Assembly: GCA_021464525.1 (NCBI GenBank)
Contig: JADRCO010000215.1
Span: 1 to 42,907, forward strand
Direction of reading: 5' to 3'
Source: Rhizophagus sp. LPA8_4_AMF
Taxonomy: Eukaryota; Glomeromycota; Glomeromycetes; Glomerales; Glomeraceae
DNA: 42,907 bases
In this document: positions 12,556 through 23,500 of the stretch, piece by piece
Position numbering within the stretch: the stretch's first letter is position 1
Layout of the letters: each line of letters begins with the position of its first letter
Notes under the pieces: generated by a model
Seen by the model: only the letters and a program-made list of their open reading frames with translations
The model's database searches: none
What the model was told of the DNA's origin: nothing
Position numbers and translations under genes: made by a program

Positions 12556-13929
12556 AAAATAACCTACATATTTAGTAAATTTACTTATTTTTTTAAAAAA
12601 AAAATTCCCGTCTTGTAGTTAATTACGGATTGGAAAAAATTTATTATCCTCTTTTGTGTAAATAATTATATACCTTGATAGAAAGTTTAGAAATTATCGG
12701 AGTGAAAAAAGAATAACGTCTATTTTGTATAAAAAAAACTCGGTTGTCTGGTCTGGAGATCGCAGTCATCTGATGCACATCGGTGGAGCAAAATAACGCT
12801 TTAGACAAAGTGAAAAGATTGAAACGCTCTAGGTTACCATTTAGCTTATTCAGATTCATCCTAGGATAGTAATTTTCTTTTATCAAATTGGTGATTTTAT
12901 ATGTTAGTGCAACCAGTTACTAAGTTGTATAAAAAAAGCCGGTCCGAAATGTCACAACTATAATAGGAAGGAGCGATGTTTAAGTGTCACTGGTCATGTG
13001 CAGGCGTGGAGTTCTAAAACACTGGTTATCTGAGGGACAGATTTTTTTAGTGGTTCCAAAACTTATTTGTCACTAATTATTTGTCACCGAGATCGCCCTA
13101 ACTTGGCACACATTTCGGACGTGTTACTCGACACAACGTGACCTCTTAACTGCGGCACTATCGTGCCTTACATGTATTTGCATATGATCAGTGAAATTTG
13201 CTTACGCTCAGCAAATTCCACCAATCACATTGCTTATTGCAAACTTCGTGCCGAGTAACTTTTAATTCTTACGAAAGGTGGGTTCGTATTGGGTTTCATT
13301 ATGTCTGATAGATCATCGCTTATCGTTATATTATTATTGTTACTAATCTCCTACTGTATATGTTAAAATGTTAAATGTATCTATTTTTTTGAACCACTTT
13401 TCTTAAATAAATAAATAAGTAATAAATAAAGATTAAATATTTATAACATGAGAAATATTAATTATGGCTTTAAGTTTTTGACTTATAACAAATACAGTAT
13501 TTGTAAAATTTATTCATTTTGTCACGTGCGTGATCTAGCAAAGTTTCATACTCATACTGGTGAAACCGACCAAAGCTTATAATAAGTTGTGGTAAGCTTA
13601 ACGATTAAATAATCGGTTAATTTAAAAATTTGCGTAAGTTTCTTTATTAAATAGTAAATCACGTTTATAGTACCTCATAATTGTACTGCGTCAAAGTCAA
13701 CTAATTGAGATATCAAGTGAATTTAACCGCTCTAAAATTTTAGTTCTCTTTCTTCACGAGACAGTTGCGAAATTTTAATGACAAATTTGATTGGGCAATC
13801 AGAGGATAAACCTCCGGGCTTAATCACCAAAAAACATACTTAAATTTTAGCCATCAATAAATCGCTAATTTTTAATTGATAAAATATACAATAAATATGA
13901 TAAATACAACATAATATAATATTTAAGTT
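12556..13929. other. Spacer with an inverted-repeat element and no gene seen
   Basis: The stretch 12720-13300 is richer in G+C than the surrounding spacers but shows no long open frame or spliced frame I could recognise. It contains the inverted repeat at 13123-13259 (listed separately) and a CACGTG at 13523-13528. From 13300 on it is plain AT-rich sequence leading to the 3' end of the next gene. Confidence 0.45.
13123..13259. repeat. Inverted-repeat element, 137 bp
   Basis: GTTACTCG at 13123-13130 is repeated inverted as CGAGTAAC at 13252-13259. The match extends inward with one mismatch through ACAC / GTGC. A hairpin lies inside (GTGAAATTTGCT at 13191-13202 against AGCAAATTCCAC at 13210-13221). 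Size and structure suit a MITE, but no target duplication is obvious. Confidence 0.4.
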
Positions 13930-16116
13930 CTACTCCTCATGTACTGATAAATACGTAATATTACTATCTTTTAAGAATTTCATTGATTTAGGTTCACCTT
14001 TTGAAGCGGCTCGTTTTAAATATTTCATTCCCTTGTTTTGATCTTTTTCAACATCAAACTGACCAAATAAATATATTTTGCCAAGATTATAAAGAGCTGT
14101 AGCATTATTGTTGTCAGCTGACATTTTCAAATATTTTAAAAATTCAACATGTTCTTTCCTATCAACTTTATCAAGTAAACAAAAAGCGTAACGAACTTGA
14201 GCCTCAGAGTTTCCTGCATCTGCTGCTTCTTTAAATAATTCTTTCGCTTTTATTTGATCTTTTTCAACATAATACCCTTGTGAATAGTAAAGACCCTGCC
14301 AATATTTTGCCGACATATCACCAATATTTGCATGTTGTTCAAAACATTTCCAGGCTTTTTCATAATTACGTACTTTATCGGCTTGTAAACCTTCTTCAAA
14401 TGGAATTAATGGAGTAAATGATGGAGTAGGATAATAAATATCAATATCAAGAGCTACTTCATCATGTGATTTTTCAATCTGATATATTGGATGTAATAAC
14501 GGAAAACCTTTTTCTAATACATGATTATCATATAAATCTTGTAACATATTAAAAAGATGACGAATCCCAGGACGAAATGACGGTTTTTGATTCCATGCGA
14601 GTTTGACAATCGCACAATATTCCTTTTTAATCGGATTTGAATGTAATCCAATATCTAACGTTTCTCTGCCTCCTTTTAAAACATGTTCTAATATTCCTGT
14701 TAAAGTTTTATTTTCATATGGTTTTTTTTGATAACCAAGTTCCCATAAAAGCATCCCAAAACTAAAAATTTCACATTGAATGGTATATCTATTAATATTT
14801 TCTCGTTTTTTAGGATCCTTCAAATGTCGAATACATTCTAATTTTTCTGGAGCTAACCAATGTATTATATCAATAAAATTATCAACAGGATGAGTAGCTG
14901 CATTAAATTCGCGAGCAAAATCAAAATTTGAAATTTTAGGAAGCATATTATTTGTCATTAAAATATGCTCACATTTTAAATTATGATGTAAAATATTTAC
15001 ACTGTGCAAAAAAGCTAAACCACGACATATGTCTCTCGCAATAGAAACCTTTGCCTCCCAGGTAATTTTGAAATCAAGATAAAGATCCCTCAAAGTTTTA
15101 TGTTCAGCCCATTCAAAGACCATTACATTTTCTTCACCTATTTTTGATAAACCATGAAATTGAATAATATATGGACAAATATTTAATTTTTCTAAAATAG
15201 CAAGATGTTTTTGAATTTTTTGAATATTATCCATAGAAACAATAGGTTTACAAGCAACATCCATTTCTTTATAAATTTTCTTCTTTATTATTACTCTGCT
15301 ACCTTCACGTATAATATGTTGGGATGCATCCTTCAATTCTGAAGATATGATTCTTTTGGCTTCTATTTTTGAATCTTGATCATTTACTTTTTCTTTAAGT
15401 AAAAATATATTATTAATTTCTTCATTTAATGGTGTAAAATCAAGAGAGTTATGTTTATTCTCATGTTGTAAAATTTTAATAATTTTTTTATTTTGTAAAA
15501 TGATTTTCTGATTTTGAATTTTAATTTCGTTCGTATTTGTTATAACTTCTTTGGTCTTATCATCTATAGATGTAATACCACCACCAACGTTATCCAAAAA
15601 TTTCTTCATTTCAATCATATCAGAATGTAAAATCTCTAAATCTTTAGTCATCTGTTCATTTGTATTAGTGGTAACTGCTAAATTTAAATCAGTTGAACAA
15701 CTATCAAATTCTTTAATAATTTCTTGAAAAAGTTCTTTAATATTTTCACTTGTAAAAAATTTTTTAAATTTTGATAATTGAGAAATATCATTACAAAATT
15801 CTTTAATTCTTTTCAAACAATTTATATATCTTTCAAATGAAATATAATAATTTTCATTAAGGAATTGATATATATTCTCTTCTTTCTGTCTTATTAATCC
15901 CTTAATTGCAGCTTCCGCAGCTTCAACTCGATTAACCAATACTCCACAAGTTCTTTTATTATATTGTACATTCTCATAGGCTTTTACTATTTCTCTTGTT
16001 AAAGTAGCTATTACCGCTATAAAAGGTATGAAAGGTCCAACCGCTTCATTTACATTTCCCATAAATATAGAAGCTGAACTAATATTATTACCAAATGTTT
16101 CGTTGTTTTGCGACAT
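13930..16116 (-). CDS. MLKL-like protein: helical bundle, coiled coil, pseudokinase, Sel1 repeats
   Basis: A single uninterrupted frame codes for 728 residues. Residues about 15-150 form an all-helical bundle with a hydrophobic first helix (AVGPFIPFIAVIATL). Residues about 155-250 are coiled coil (NEIKIQNQKIILQNKKIIKI). Residues about 265-530 are a kinase fold: VACK at 287-290, ICPYIIQFHGLS, MVFEWAEHKTLRDLY, SFGMLLWELGYQKKPYE. The catalytic loop is HHN (377-379) with His at the Mg-binding Asn site, and DFG is NFD (397-399), so catalysis is unlikely. Three Sel1 repeats end the protein (about 584-720). The order matches metazoan and plant MLKL, whose bundle attacks membranes when the pseudokinase is triggered, and the fungal HeLo/HELL class. 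A death-effector role is inference. The gene at 37046-38836 is a close paralogue. Confidence 0.85.
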   Translation of the reverse strand: MSQNNETFGNNISSASIFMGNVNEAVGPFIPFIAVIATLTREIVKAYENVQYNKRTCGVLVNRVEAAEAAIKGLIRQKEENIYQFLNENYYISFERYINCLKRIKEFCNDISQLSKFKKFFTSENIKELFQEIIKEFDSCSTDLNLAVTTNTNEQMTKDLEILHSDMIEMKKFLDNVGGGITSIDDKTKEVITNTNEIKIQNQKIILQNKKIIKILQHENKHNSLDFTPLNEEINNIFLLKEKVNDQDSKIEAKRIISSELKDASQHIIREGSRVIIKKKIYKEMDVACKPIVSMDNIQKIQKHLAILEKLNICPYIIQFHGLSKIGEENVMVFEWAEHKTLRDLYLDFKITWEAKVSIARDICRGLAFLHSVNILHHNLKCEHILMTNNMLPKISNFDFAREFNAATHPVDNFIDIIHWLAPEKLECIRHLKDPKKRENINRYTIQCEIFSFGMLLWELGYQKKPYENKTLTGILEHVLKGGRETLDIGLHSNPIKKEYCAIVKLAWNQKPSFRPGIRHLFNMLQDLYDNHVLEKGFPLLHPIYQIEKSHDEVALDIDIYYPTPSFTPLIPFEEGLQADKVRNYEKAWKCFEQHANIGDMSAKYWQGLYYSQGYYVEKDQIKAKELFKEAADAGNSEAQVRYAFCLLDKVDRKEHVEFLKYLKMSADNNNATALYNLGKIYLFGQFDVEKDQNKGMKYLKRAASKGEPKSMKFLKDSNITYLSVHEE

Positions 16117-18078
16117 CTTTTTTTAAAAAAATTGGATAATAAAAAATATAATCGTATATATATATATATTATATAATAAATAGTATAATATAATGTATTA
16201 AAATTATTTACGATATCGTTTTAAAAATTAAAATTTTTTAAATTTTTTTTTTTCAATTATTTATAAACGACAAATTTATAACAAACTGGTTATATTAGCA
16301 CCATTTACTTCCCTATTTACAAATTGAAAATAATTTCTCCTTAATTGAAAAGGTCTCCTTGATTGAAAAGGTAAAGTTTACAAAGAAATTTGGTCAAGAT
16401 TTTTTTTTTTATTTTTTTTGTGAATCTAATAAATGAACAATGTTTGTAACATACGAATTTTATCAATGAGTAACCTTACTAATAATCAATGAATTATGTT
16501 ACAAACTTGTAAGAAAGACAATGAATTTGGGATGTTATTTGTAAATAATGATAATGCTATCAACAAAAAATGATTTTTTATCAAGCATGTGATTAACTTA
16601 TAATTATAACTTATGTAACACGCTATACTTAATTCCATATACGTATTCTTTAATTGCTTTAAACGCACACAACCGATAACCCTTATCATGTTAATTCGTA
16701 TATTTATTTATACCTCTATGAACTGGGAATTCTATACGGAACAAGTATGAAATTTGAAAGAGTTTTGGATTTTTTGAAAATTGGATTAATTTTTATTTAT
16801 TTATTTATTTTTTTTTTAAAAAAAATAATTAATAATTAAAAATAAATAAAAATAAATAATTAATAATTATTTATATTTATTTAAAATAAATAAAAATATG
16901 CAATTAAAAATATTATATTAATCGCTTTGATTTAAAGGCCGATTCGGTCACGTGGATACTTTTTTATTTTATTTTTATTTTATTTTTAAAATAAAGACAG
17001 AACAGAGGTACAACGAGAAGTTGCTATTCTAGAATATGATAAACTAAACTACTTGTATAAAGTTGAAACCTAACCCCACGCGTGGGATCGTACAAACCGA
17101 GAACTTGAGGCATGACCTGTTCTAAGAAGAAGAATTAAAAGAAAAATAAAAGTACTTTTTTCAAATTTCAATAATAAAAAAAATCTATCACGTGACTACG
17201 GAATGTAATTTTATCGGCGATCTAAAGCGATTTATAATTTAGAAGAATAAATACAAAGTAAAAAATTAAAACATATTTTTTTAATATTAATTAGATTTGA
17301 CATTTTTTTTTTTACTTAATTTTACAAATTTCTTTTCCTCTTCTTTTTTTACTAACATGTTAAGCGCGCGATGCATTGTGCTGAAACTTTTTCACCGACT
17401 AATGTTTTTGATGGCCTCACTAGATTTCACTTCAAATCTGCTTCCCATCATTCAGATGATAATGTAAAATCGATCTATTAAGTAAACTTTTCAAAATTTC
17501 TGATTTGTAACTTATTCGCACATGTAATAGTAGGTATCCTTTAATTTTAAAGTTGATCAATCAAGATATCGGTCGATTTTAAATTTCAATGTTACGTGAA
17601 CCGAAAAATCGATGAGTTATTCCATGAAATTTAAATAATATTAAAATCAACAAAACCTTTACATGAAATGTGATCTATACATATATTATATATAATATCT
17701 CAATAATAGATTTTAAAACAAAATCATCAATAATAAAATTAATTTTACCTCATTCATGTATGAGCTGATAACTGAATGAGTTTATCAATTTCCTTATTTT
17801 TCACTCTTTCACCTCTTAGGTTTGGATTGGCAATATAATTAAAATAAAAATTTTTTTTTGAATAAATATGCTTTGTATGATTTTTTTGGTTAGAATAAAT
17901 ATATATTTTTTACAAATATATTGATTTACAATACAGGCCTAGTCTAAACAATCTTGATGCGAATTTAAAATTTTCCTCTTTTTTCTTTTTTTTTGACAAA
18001 TAAAAGTGTCCAGCATTTTCTAATGTCAAAGCAGTAATAGATATGTTTCACATAGATTTTAACGTTAAGTATGTCATT

Positions 18079-18105
18079 GTCCAGAGCGTAGCGAAGGACT
18101 ATATA
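18079..18105 (+). repeat. Truncated copy of the GTCCGGAGCG element end
   Basis: The sequence GTCCAGAGCGTAGCGAAGG followed by ACTATATA matches the left end of the element at 27974-28102 with two substitutions. No matching right end was found nearby, so this looks like a solo or degraded copy. The downstream 18110-18140 stretch also carries a TCACGTG, as the complete copy does. Confidence 0.55.
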
Positions 18106-18476
18106 ATTTTACGAAGGTCGGTGACAATTGGAGTCACGTGGTAGTTGAAGCATGTGTAACTAGGATAGGTTTATGTCCATAAAATCTTATTTTATTGATT
18201 GATCATGAAATTAGATACGCTATTCCGATAATAGACCTACCATCCTATAAATTTACAAATAATGAATTAAATGAGAAACCGTCATTGCTCATTTTTGTGT
18301 AAACAGCTTAACAAAGATCCGCTATTCAAGTTACAAAATTAGAAATTGAACAATCAATTTAGCGCGGCCGATTAATTATTAGCCGTCATGCATTCACAAA
18401 TAATCAAGATGAAAGTTGTGCTTCTTTCTTTCTTTGTTAAAAATCATTATTCCTAATAAGGTCTAACACAGGTCTA

Positions 18477-18560
18477 AATGAAAGGATATACATCGCAAAT
18501 GTTTTGATGATCTATTTTTTAATTCTAAAATTCCATTCGGTAATAATTCCGAAAATAAAT
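18477..18560 (-). repeat. Dispersed repeat, copy 1
   Basis: On the minus strand, 18514-18477 reads ATCATCAAAACATTTGCG and then a diverged CTTTCATTT. The same order occurs on the plus strand at 25989-26027, and weaker similarity continues on the side towards 18440. It may be a duplicated exon or an unclassified repeat. Confidence 0.45.
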
Positions 18561-20097
18561 CCATTTTTCACACCGAAATTATCATAATATGCTTATTTTT
18601 GGTGAGCTAATTTGGGTCTATAATCCTTTAATGTATAAACCTCACAAATCAAATAAATTAAAATTACATACTATGCAAATGTCTATTTTACATAGTTTCA
18701 CATTGTTTAAATTAAAGTCCTTAATCGAATCACTCGATTTGGTCGGACTTCTAAAATCATTTTTAAGGAAAAACGACTTAAAATTTTTCTTAATTTTGAA
18801 ATAAATATAATATCTGATATGCGAAAAGTGGTCAAACCTCAACTCTTTAGAGGTTTTTTCTCACCATTTCGGATCAAATTCTGATTGGCCAGATCGTAAA
18901 AACGTGATATCTCAGCTGAGTATCGCGACGTGTTGAATTATGGTTGTTTTGTTCCTTGATAGAGAGTTACCTTTAAATATCTCCATATATTAATGCAAAG
19001 AGTTCATTCGAGCTATGCTTTATCTTTTCCTTTATTACCTTATTATAGATCGAACATAACTGTCCTTAGAGTAAGACAGTGTATTATCGATGAATACTAA
19101 CCTAATACCTTTCTCTTATTATTGTAAACTTGGAATTGGCAATATTAATGTTAAAATTAAAAGTTAAAATGTATATATGCTTTAAAAGTAATAAATAATA
19201 AAATTATATTGAACTTTTAAATTTTGGCAATATGAATCTACAAGTAATAATATAAAATGGATTTTAATAAATATTTATTATATTGTATAAATCTGTTTAA
19301 ATTTTTCTGATAATATTTCCCCAAAATATACACTTTACAATAAAGTATTATATATGACCTTAGATATTTATCCAAGATTATATGCTTATTTACTGTGACC
19401 TAATTTCATGATATACCATCTTTAATAGTAACTTGTTACCTGTTTATTATTATATATACAAAATTTTCTCCTCATAGGTTCCATATTTTTTATTTATATA
19501 AAATTTTGCGTGGCTTGAATTTATATATATATTTTATAATTTGTGAACAAGTTGTCAAGCAGTACATAGGACCAAATCGCGACAAGCGGTTTCCGTTTGC
19601 TCCACACTTTGGCCTGCTACTAAGAAATGCCTTATTACAAACTTGCCGTAATACGAATATATTTATAACTTATTTTTATAAATTTCATACTAATATCCAT
19701 GATCTGAAGGTTATTTTTACATCTGAATTTCTTTCCAATTAATTTCGTACAATATGACACCTTTCTTAAAAAAAAAATTATCATATACTTTTTTAATAAT
19801 AAAACACTTTTTTTAGTGCTTTTCAAGAAACAAGAATCTTAATGCTGTTACGTATCCATCATTTTTAAAACAAATAATTAAGTTAATGGGTAAATCATTC
19901 ATTTTTTTTTTTTAAAAAAAAAAAATTCTGCAATAAAATTTGGAATCACCATAATACATCAGTTGCAATATTCCAATTGAGTGAATGATATCGATTTCCT
20001 GTTTGTGGTGAACTGATTTCTTTGAATAAAAAACATGTCCCTGGTGACAACCACACTTATCGGATGCGTTATGATTGGCACACGCTTAGCATCCCTG

Positions 20098-20208
20098 TTG
20101 TAGACTAAACTTGACCATGTCCCAAATCGTCCCATCGGCCTAAATTATTAGCCCATTCTAATAATGCCTTAAAACTGTACCAGCGATGATTTGGGACATG
20201 GTCTACAA
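20098..20208. repeat. Inverted-repeat element, 111 bp, with interrupted arm
   Basis: GACCATGTCCCAAATC at 20113-20128 is perfectly inverted as GATTTGGGACATGGTC at 20188-20203. The outer arms TTGTAGAC (20098-20105) and GTCTACAA (20201-20208) also match, but the left arm carries a short extra segment. The centre is unrelated sequence. It is consistent with a MITE or a stem-loop-forming insertion, and no clear target duplication was seen. Confidence 0.55.
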
Positions 20209-20500
20209 CAATCCACATATTTAATAATCCGCTGCAATTCGTCCCCTAAAATTTGTTTATAATACTCTCTGATCTCCCTGTGCACAATAGTAATTTTTTA
20301 ATTAAAATAAAAAGCTTTTGAATGATTTTAAGTAACCTCTTCAGCTTTTATATTTAAATACAACCCATTTTATAGTAATGTTAGAAATTGTATCTAGAAA
20401 AAAGAAAGTTCTAAACGACTTAAAGTCTGAATCTATCAATTTTTGTCAGACAAATGCAACGATAAATTTATTGTAGAAAGTATTTGTTAATTATTTTTAT

Positions 20501-23500
20501 TTATACTTTAATCTTTGAAAGTTTTATATATACATCATTAATTGACGGCCTTCTAGAACTTTCACCATCCCAACATTCTTTGTAAAGAGCTACATATTCG
20601 TCAGGAATATCAAGAATATCACTTTCTCTATGTCCTTCTTTAATATTTTTAATCAATTGTAATATATTCTCATTTTGATCATTTGAATAAGGTATTCTTT
20701 CACTCATGATTTCCCATAAAAGACTTCCTAAACTATATATGTCTATGGTATTGTTTTTTTCATATTTTTCATTCAATAATAAATTCGGATCTATATAACC
20801 AATATTATCAAAAAGACTATCGTTTATATATAAGTCATCTTTATCATTATTATTATATGACAAAGGTAAATTTGAAATTTTAGCGATCCCATCAAATATA
20901 AGAATATTTTTCGGATTCTACAAAATAAAATGATAGATTATTAAATAAATCCGAATTATTATGTAAAAAAAAAAATTAATATAGATTACTTACTAAATTT
21001 TCATGAATAATATTATTCTCGTGTAAGAACTTAATTCCTTCTGTGATGTTTTTCGCAATCTCTATCTTTTTATTAAATGATAATGCATTGTTCTTCTTTA
21101 TATATTCTCTTAAATTATCATCATTAGCAAATGGCATTATTAAATATAACTGATTTTCGTCTATAAAATAATACTTGGTAATTAAAAAATTTGAATTTAT
21201 TATTATAATAAATAAATAATACATACCTATAATACTAATTCCCAAAAATTCAACAATTTTATGATGATCATATATAGGAGACCATTTATTCATCTAAAAA
21301 AAATTTCGATTAATAAAAAAATCATTTTTGATATTATCAACGTAATTATTTGGTTACTTACTTTACGTAATAATGATAAACGATTATCTTTATCAATTTG
21401 TAATTTTTTGACTGCAACTTCAATTTTATGATTATCTGTCGACACAATTGCATGACTGATATTGTTGTTATTTAGTTGTCTTGTAATTTTTAAATGGTTT
21501 AATCTAATAATTTTAAACTTTTCATTAAATTCTTTGTCCTCTGATTTTTGATGCCAAAAAAGAGCTAATCCCAAATCTTTTTCAATTCCTTCACCATTTT
21601 CATATAATGATCCAAGAGCATTTTGTGCTTCGACATAACCTTCTTCGGCTGCGTCTTTATATAATTCAAACGCTTTTTCTTTATTAATTTTTGTTCCAAT
21701 TCCACTATAATAACAGTTTCCAAGTTTATATTGAGCTTTTGTAAGTCCTCTTTTAGCTGCTCTTTCATATAGTTTAAACGCTTTATTTTCATCTTTATTA
21801 ATTCCTTCTCCGAGTTCATAATATATACCTAAATTATATTGTGCATCTTCATACCCATTTCTTGCCGATTTTTGATACCAATAAAATGACAACTCGGAAT
21901 TCTTTTCAGTTCCTTCGCCTTTTTCATATAACTGACCAAGTTTATATTGCGCTTCATTATGCCCTTTTTCAGATACTTTCTTATATAACTCAAATGCTTT
22001 TTCTTTGTTAGTTACAGTTCCATTTCCGTCGTAATAACATTCTCCAAGTTTATATTGAGCTTCAGTAAATTCTTTTTTGGCTGCTTTTTCATATAACTCA
22101 AATGCTTTAACTTGATCCATATTAACTCCTTTTCCAAATTCATAATATGTACCTAAAGTATATTGAGCAACTTCATATCCATTTTCTGCTGATTTTTGAT
22201 ACCAATATAAGGATAACTCCGAATTCTTTTCAGTTCCTTCGCCTTTTTCATATAACTGACCAAGTTTATATTGTGCTTCATTATGATCTTTTTCAGATAA
22301 TTTTTTATATAGCTCAAATGCTTTTTCTTTGTTAATTTTAGTTCCAATACCATCATAATAACATTCTCCAAGTTTATATTGAGCTTCAGTAAATTCTTTT
22401 TTTGCTGCTTTTTCATATAACTCAAACGCTTTAACTTTATCTTTACCTACTCCTCTTCCTAATTCGTAATATGTACCTAAATTATATTGAGCAACTTCAT
22501 ATCCATTTTCTGCTGATTTTTGATACCAATGAAAGGCCAATTTTAAATTCTTTTCGATTTTTTCGCTATTTTCTCCAAGTTTATATTGAGCAATAGCATG
22601 CCCTTTTTCAGCTGCTTGTTTATATAATATAAGTGCCTTTTCTTTGTCGGAATTTACCCCCTCTTCGTTATAATAAAGATATCCAAGTTGAAATAAAGCA
22701 TCTAAATGATTACTTTCAGCCGCATTTTTATATGATTCGAATGCTTTGGAATTATCTTTTTCAGTTCCAATTCCAAGCTGATAACATCTGCCTAGATAAT
22801 AATACGCAACTTCATTATCTTGTTCTGCTGCCTTATTATACCATTGGAAGGCTTTCTTAGGATCTTTTCCTATTCCTTGACCATCCTCATATAATGTTCC
22901 AAGGCAAATTTGTGCTTCGATATTCCCTTTCTTTGCAGCTTCTTCATATAATTCAAGTGCCGTTTTCTTATTGATATCAGTTCCAATCCCTTTATCATAA
23001 CAATTACCAAGTTTAAATATTGCATCTAAATATCCTTCATCAGCTATTTCTTTATATATATTAAATGCTAGTTTGTCATCTCTTTTAACTCCAATCCCTA
23101 ATTCATAACTTCTGCCTAAATTAAATTGTGCGATTTTATTTTTTTTATCCGCTGCTTTTTTATACCATTGAAAAGCTTTTACAGGATCTTTCTCTATGCC
23201 TTGACCATTTTCATATAATGATCCAAGATAATTTTGTGCATCACTATTTTTTTCTTTTGCTGCTACTTCGTATAATTCAAACGCTTTTACCTTATTAATA
23301 TCGGTTCCAATTCCTTTGTCGTAACAATAACCAAGTTGAAATTTTGCATTTACATGACCTTGTTCAGCTGATTTTTTATAATATTCAAAAGCTTTCCTTT
23401 CGTCTTTTTCTGTATCTTCTCCTTTTTTATAAGCATTACCTAGTTCATACTGTGCAATTTTATATCCACTTTCTGCTGCTCTTTGAATATAATGAACTCC

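Larger units (their letters stand above)
16117..20500. other. Long gene-poor spacer (4.4 kb)
   Basis: The first 750 bp should carry the promoter of the MLKL-like gene, with TA repeats at 16156-16200. A low-complexity TTTA/AAAT block lies at 16795-16910. CACGTG motifs occur at 16949, 17189 and 18135, and a 12-bp palindrome CCCACGCGTGGG at 17075-17086. A short hairpin AAACCTC...GAGGTTT followed by T6 is near 18835-18857. A small island at 19553-19650 is less AT-rich and reads QYIGPNRDKRFPFAPHFGLL on the plus strand, with no family recognised. Repeats at 18079, 18477 and 20098 are listed separately. No complete gene was found on either strand. Confidence 0.5.

Noticed and set aside
12644..12886. 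Minus-strand frame of 80 codons (MIKENYYPRMNLNKL)
   Set aside because: No family, no neighbouring exons and low-information composition; not enough to call a gene.
13302..13364. Short hydrophobic peptide frame (MSDRSSLIVILLLLLISYC)
   Set aside because: It looks like a signal peptide, but only 21 codons are open and no downstream exon was found.
16795..16910. Long inverted TTTA/AAAT stretch as a structured element
   Set aside because: It is low-complexity AT sequence; pairing is expected without any selection.
18589..18842. Overlapping open frames on both strands in the long spacer
   Set aside because: Both are Leu/Phe/Lys-rich frames expected from AT-rich DNA, have no splice context and no recognisable motif.
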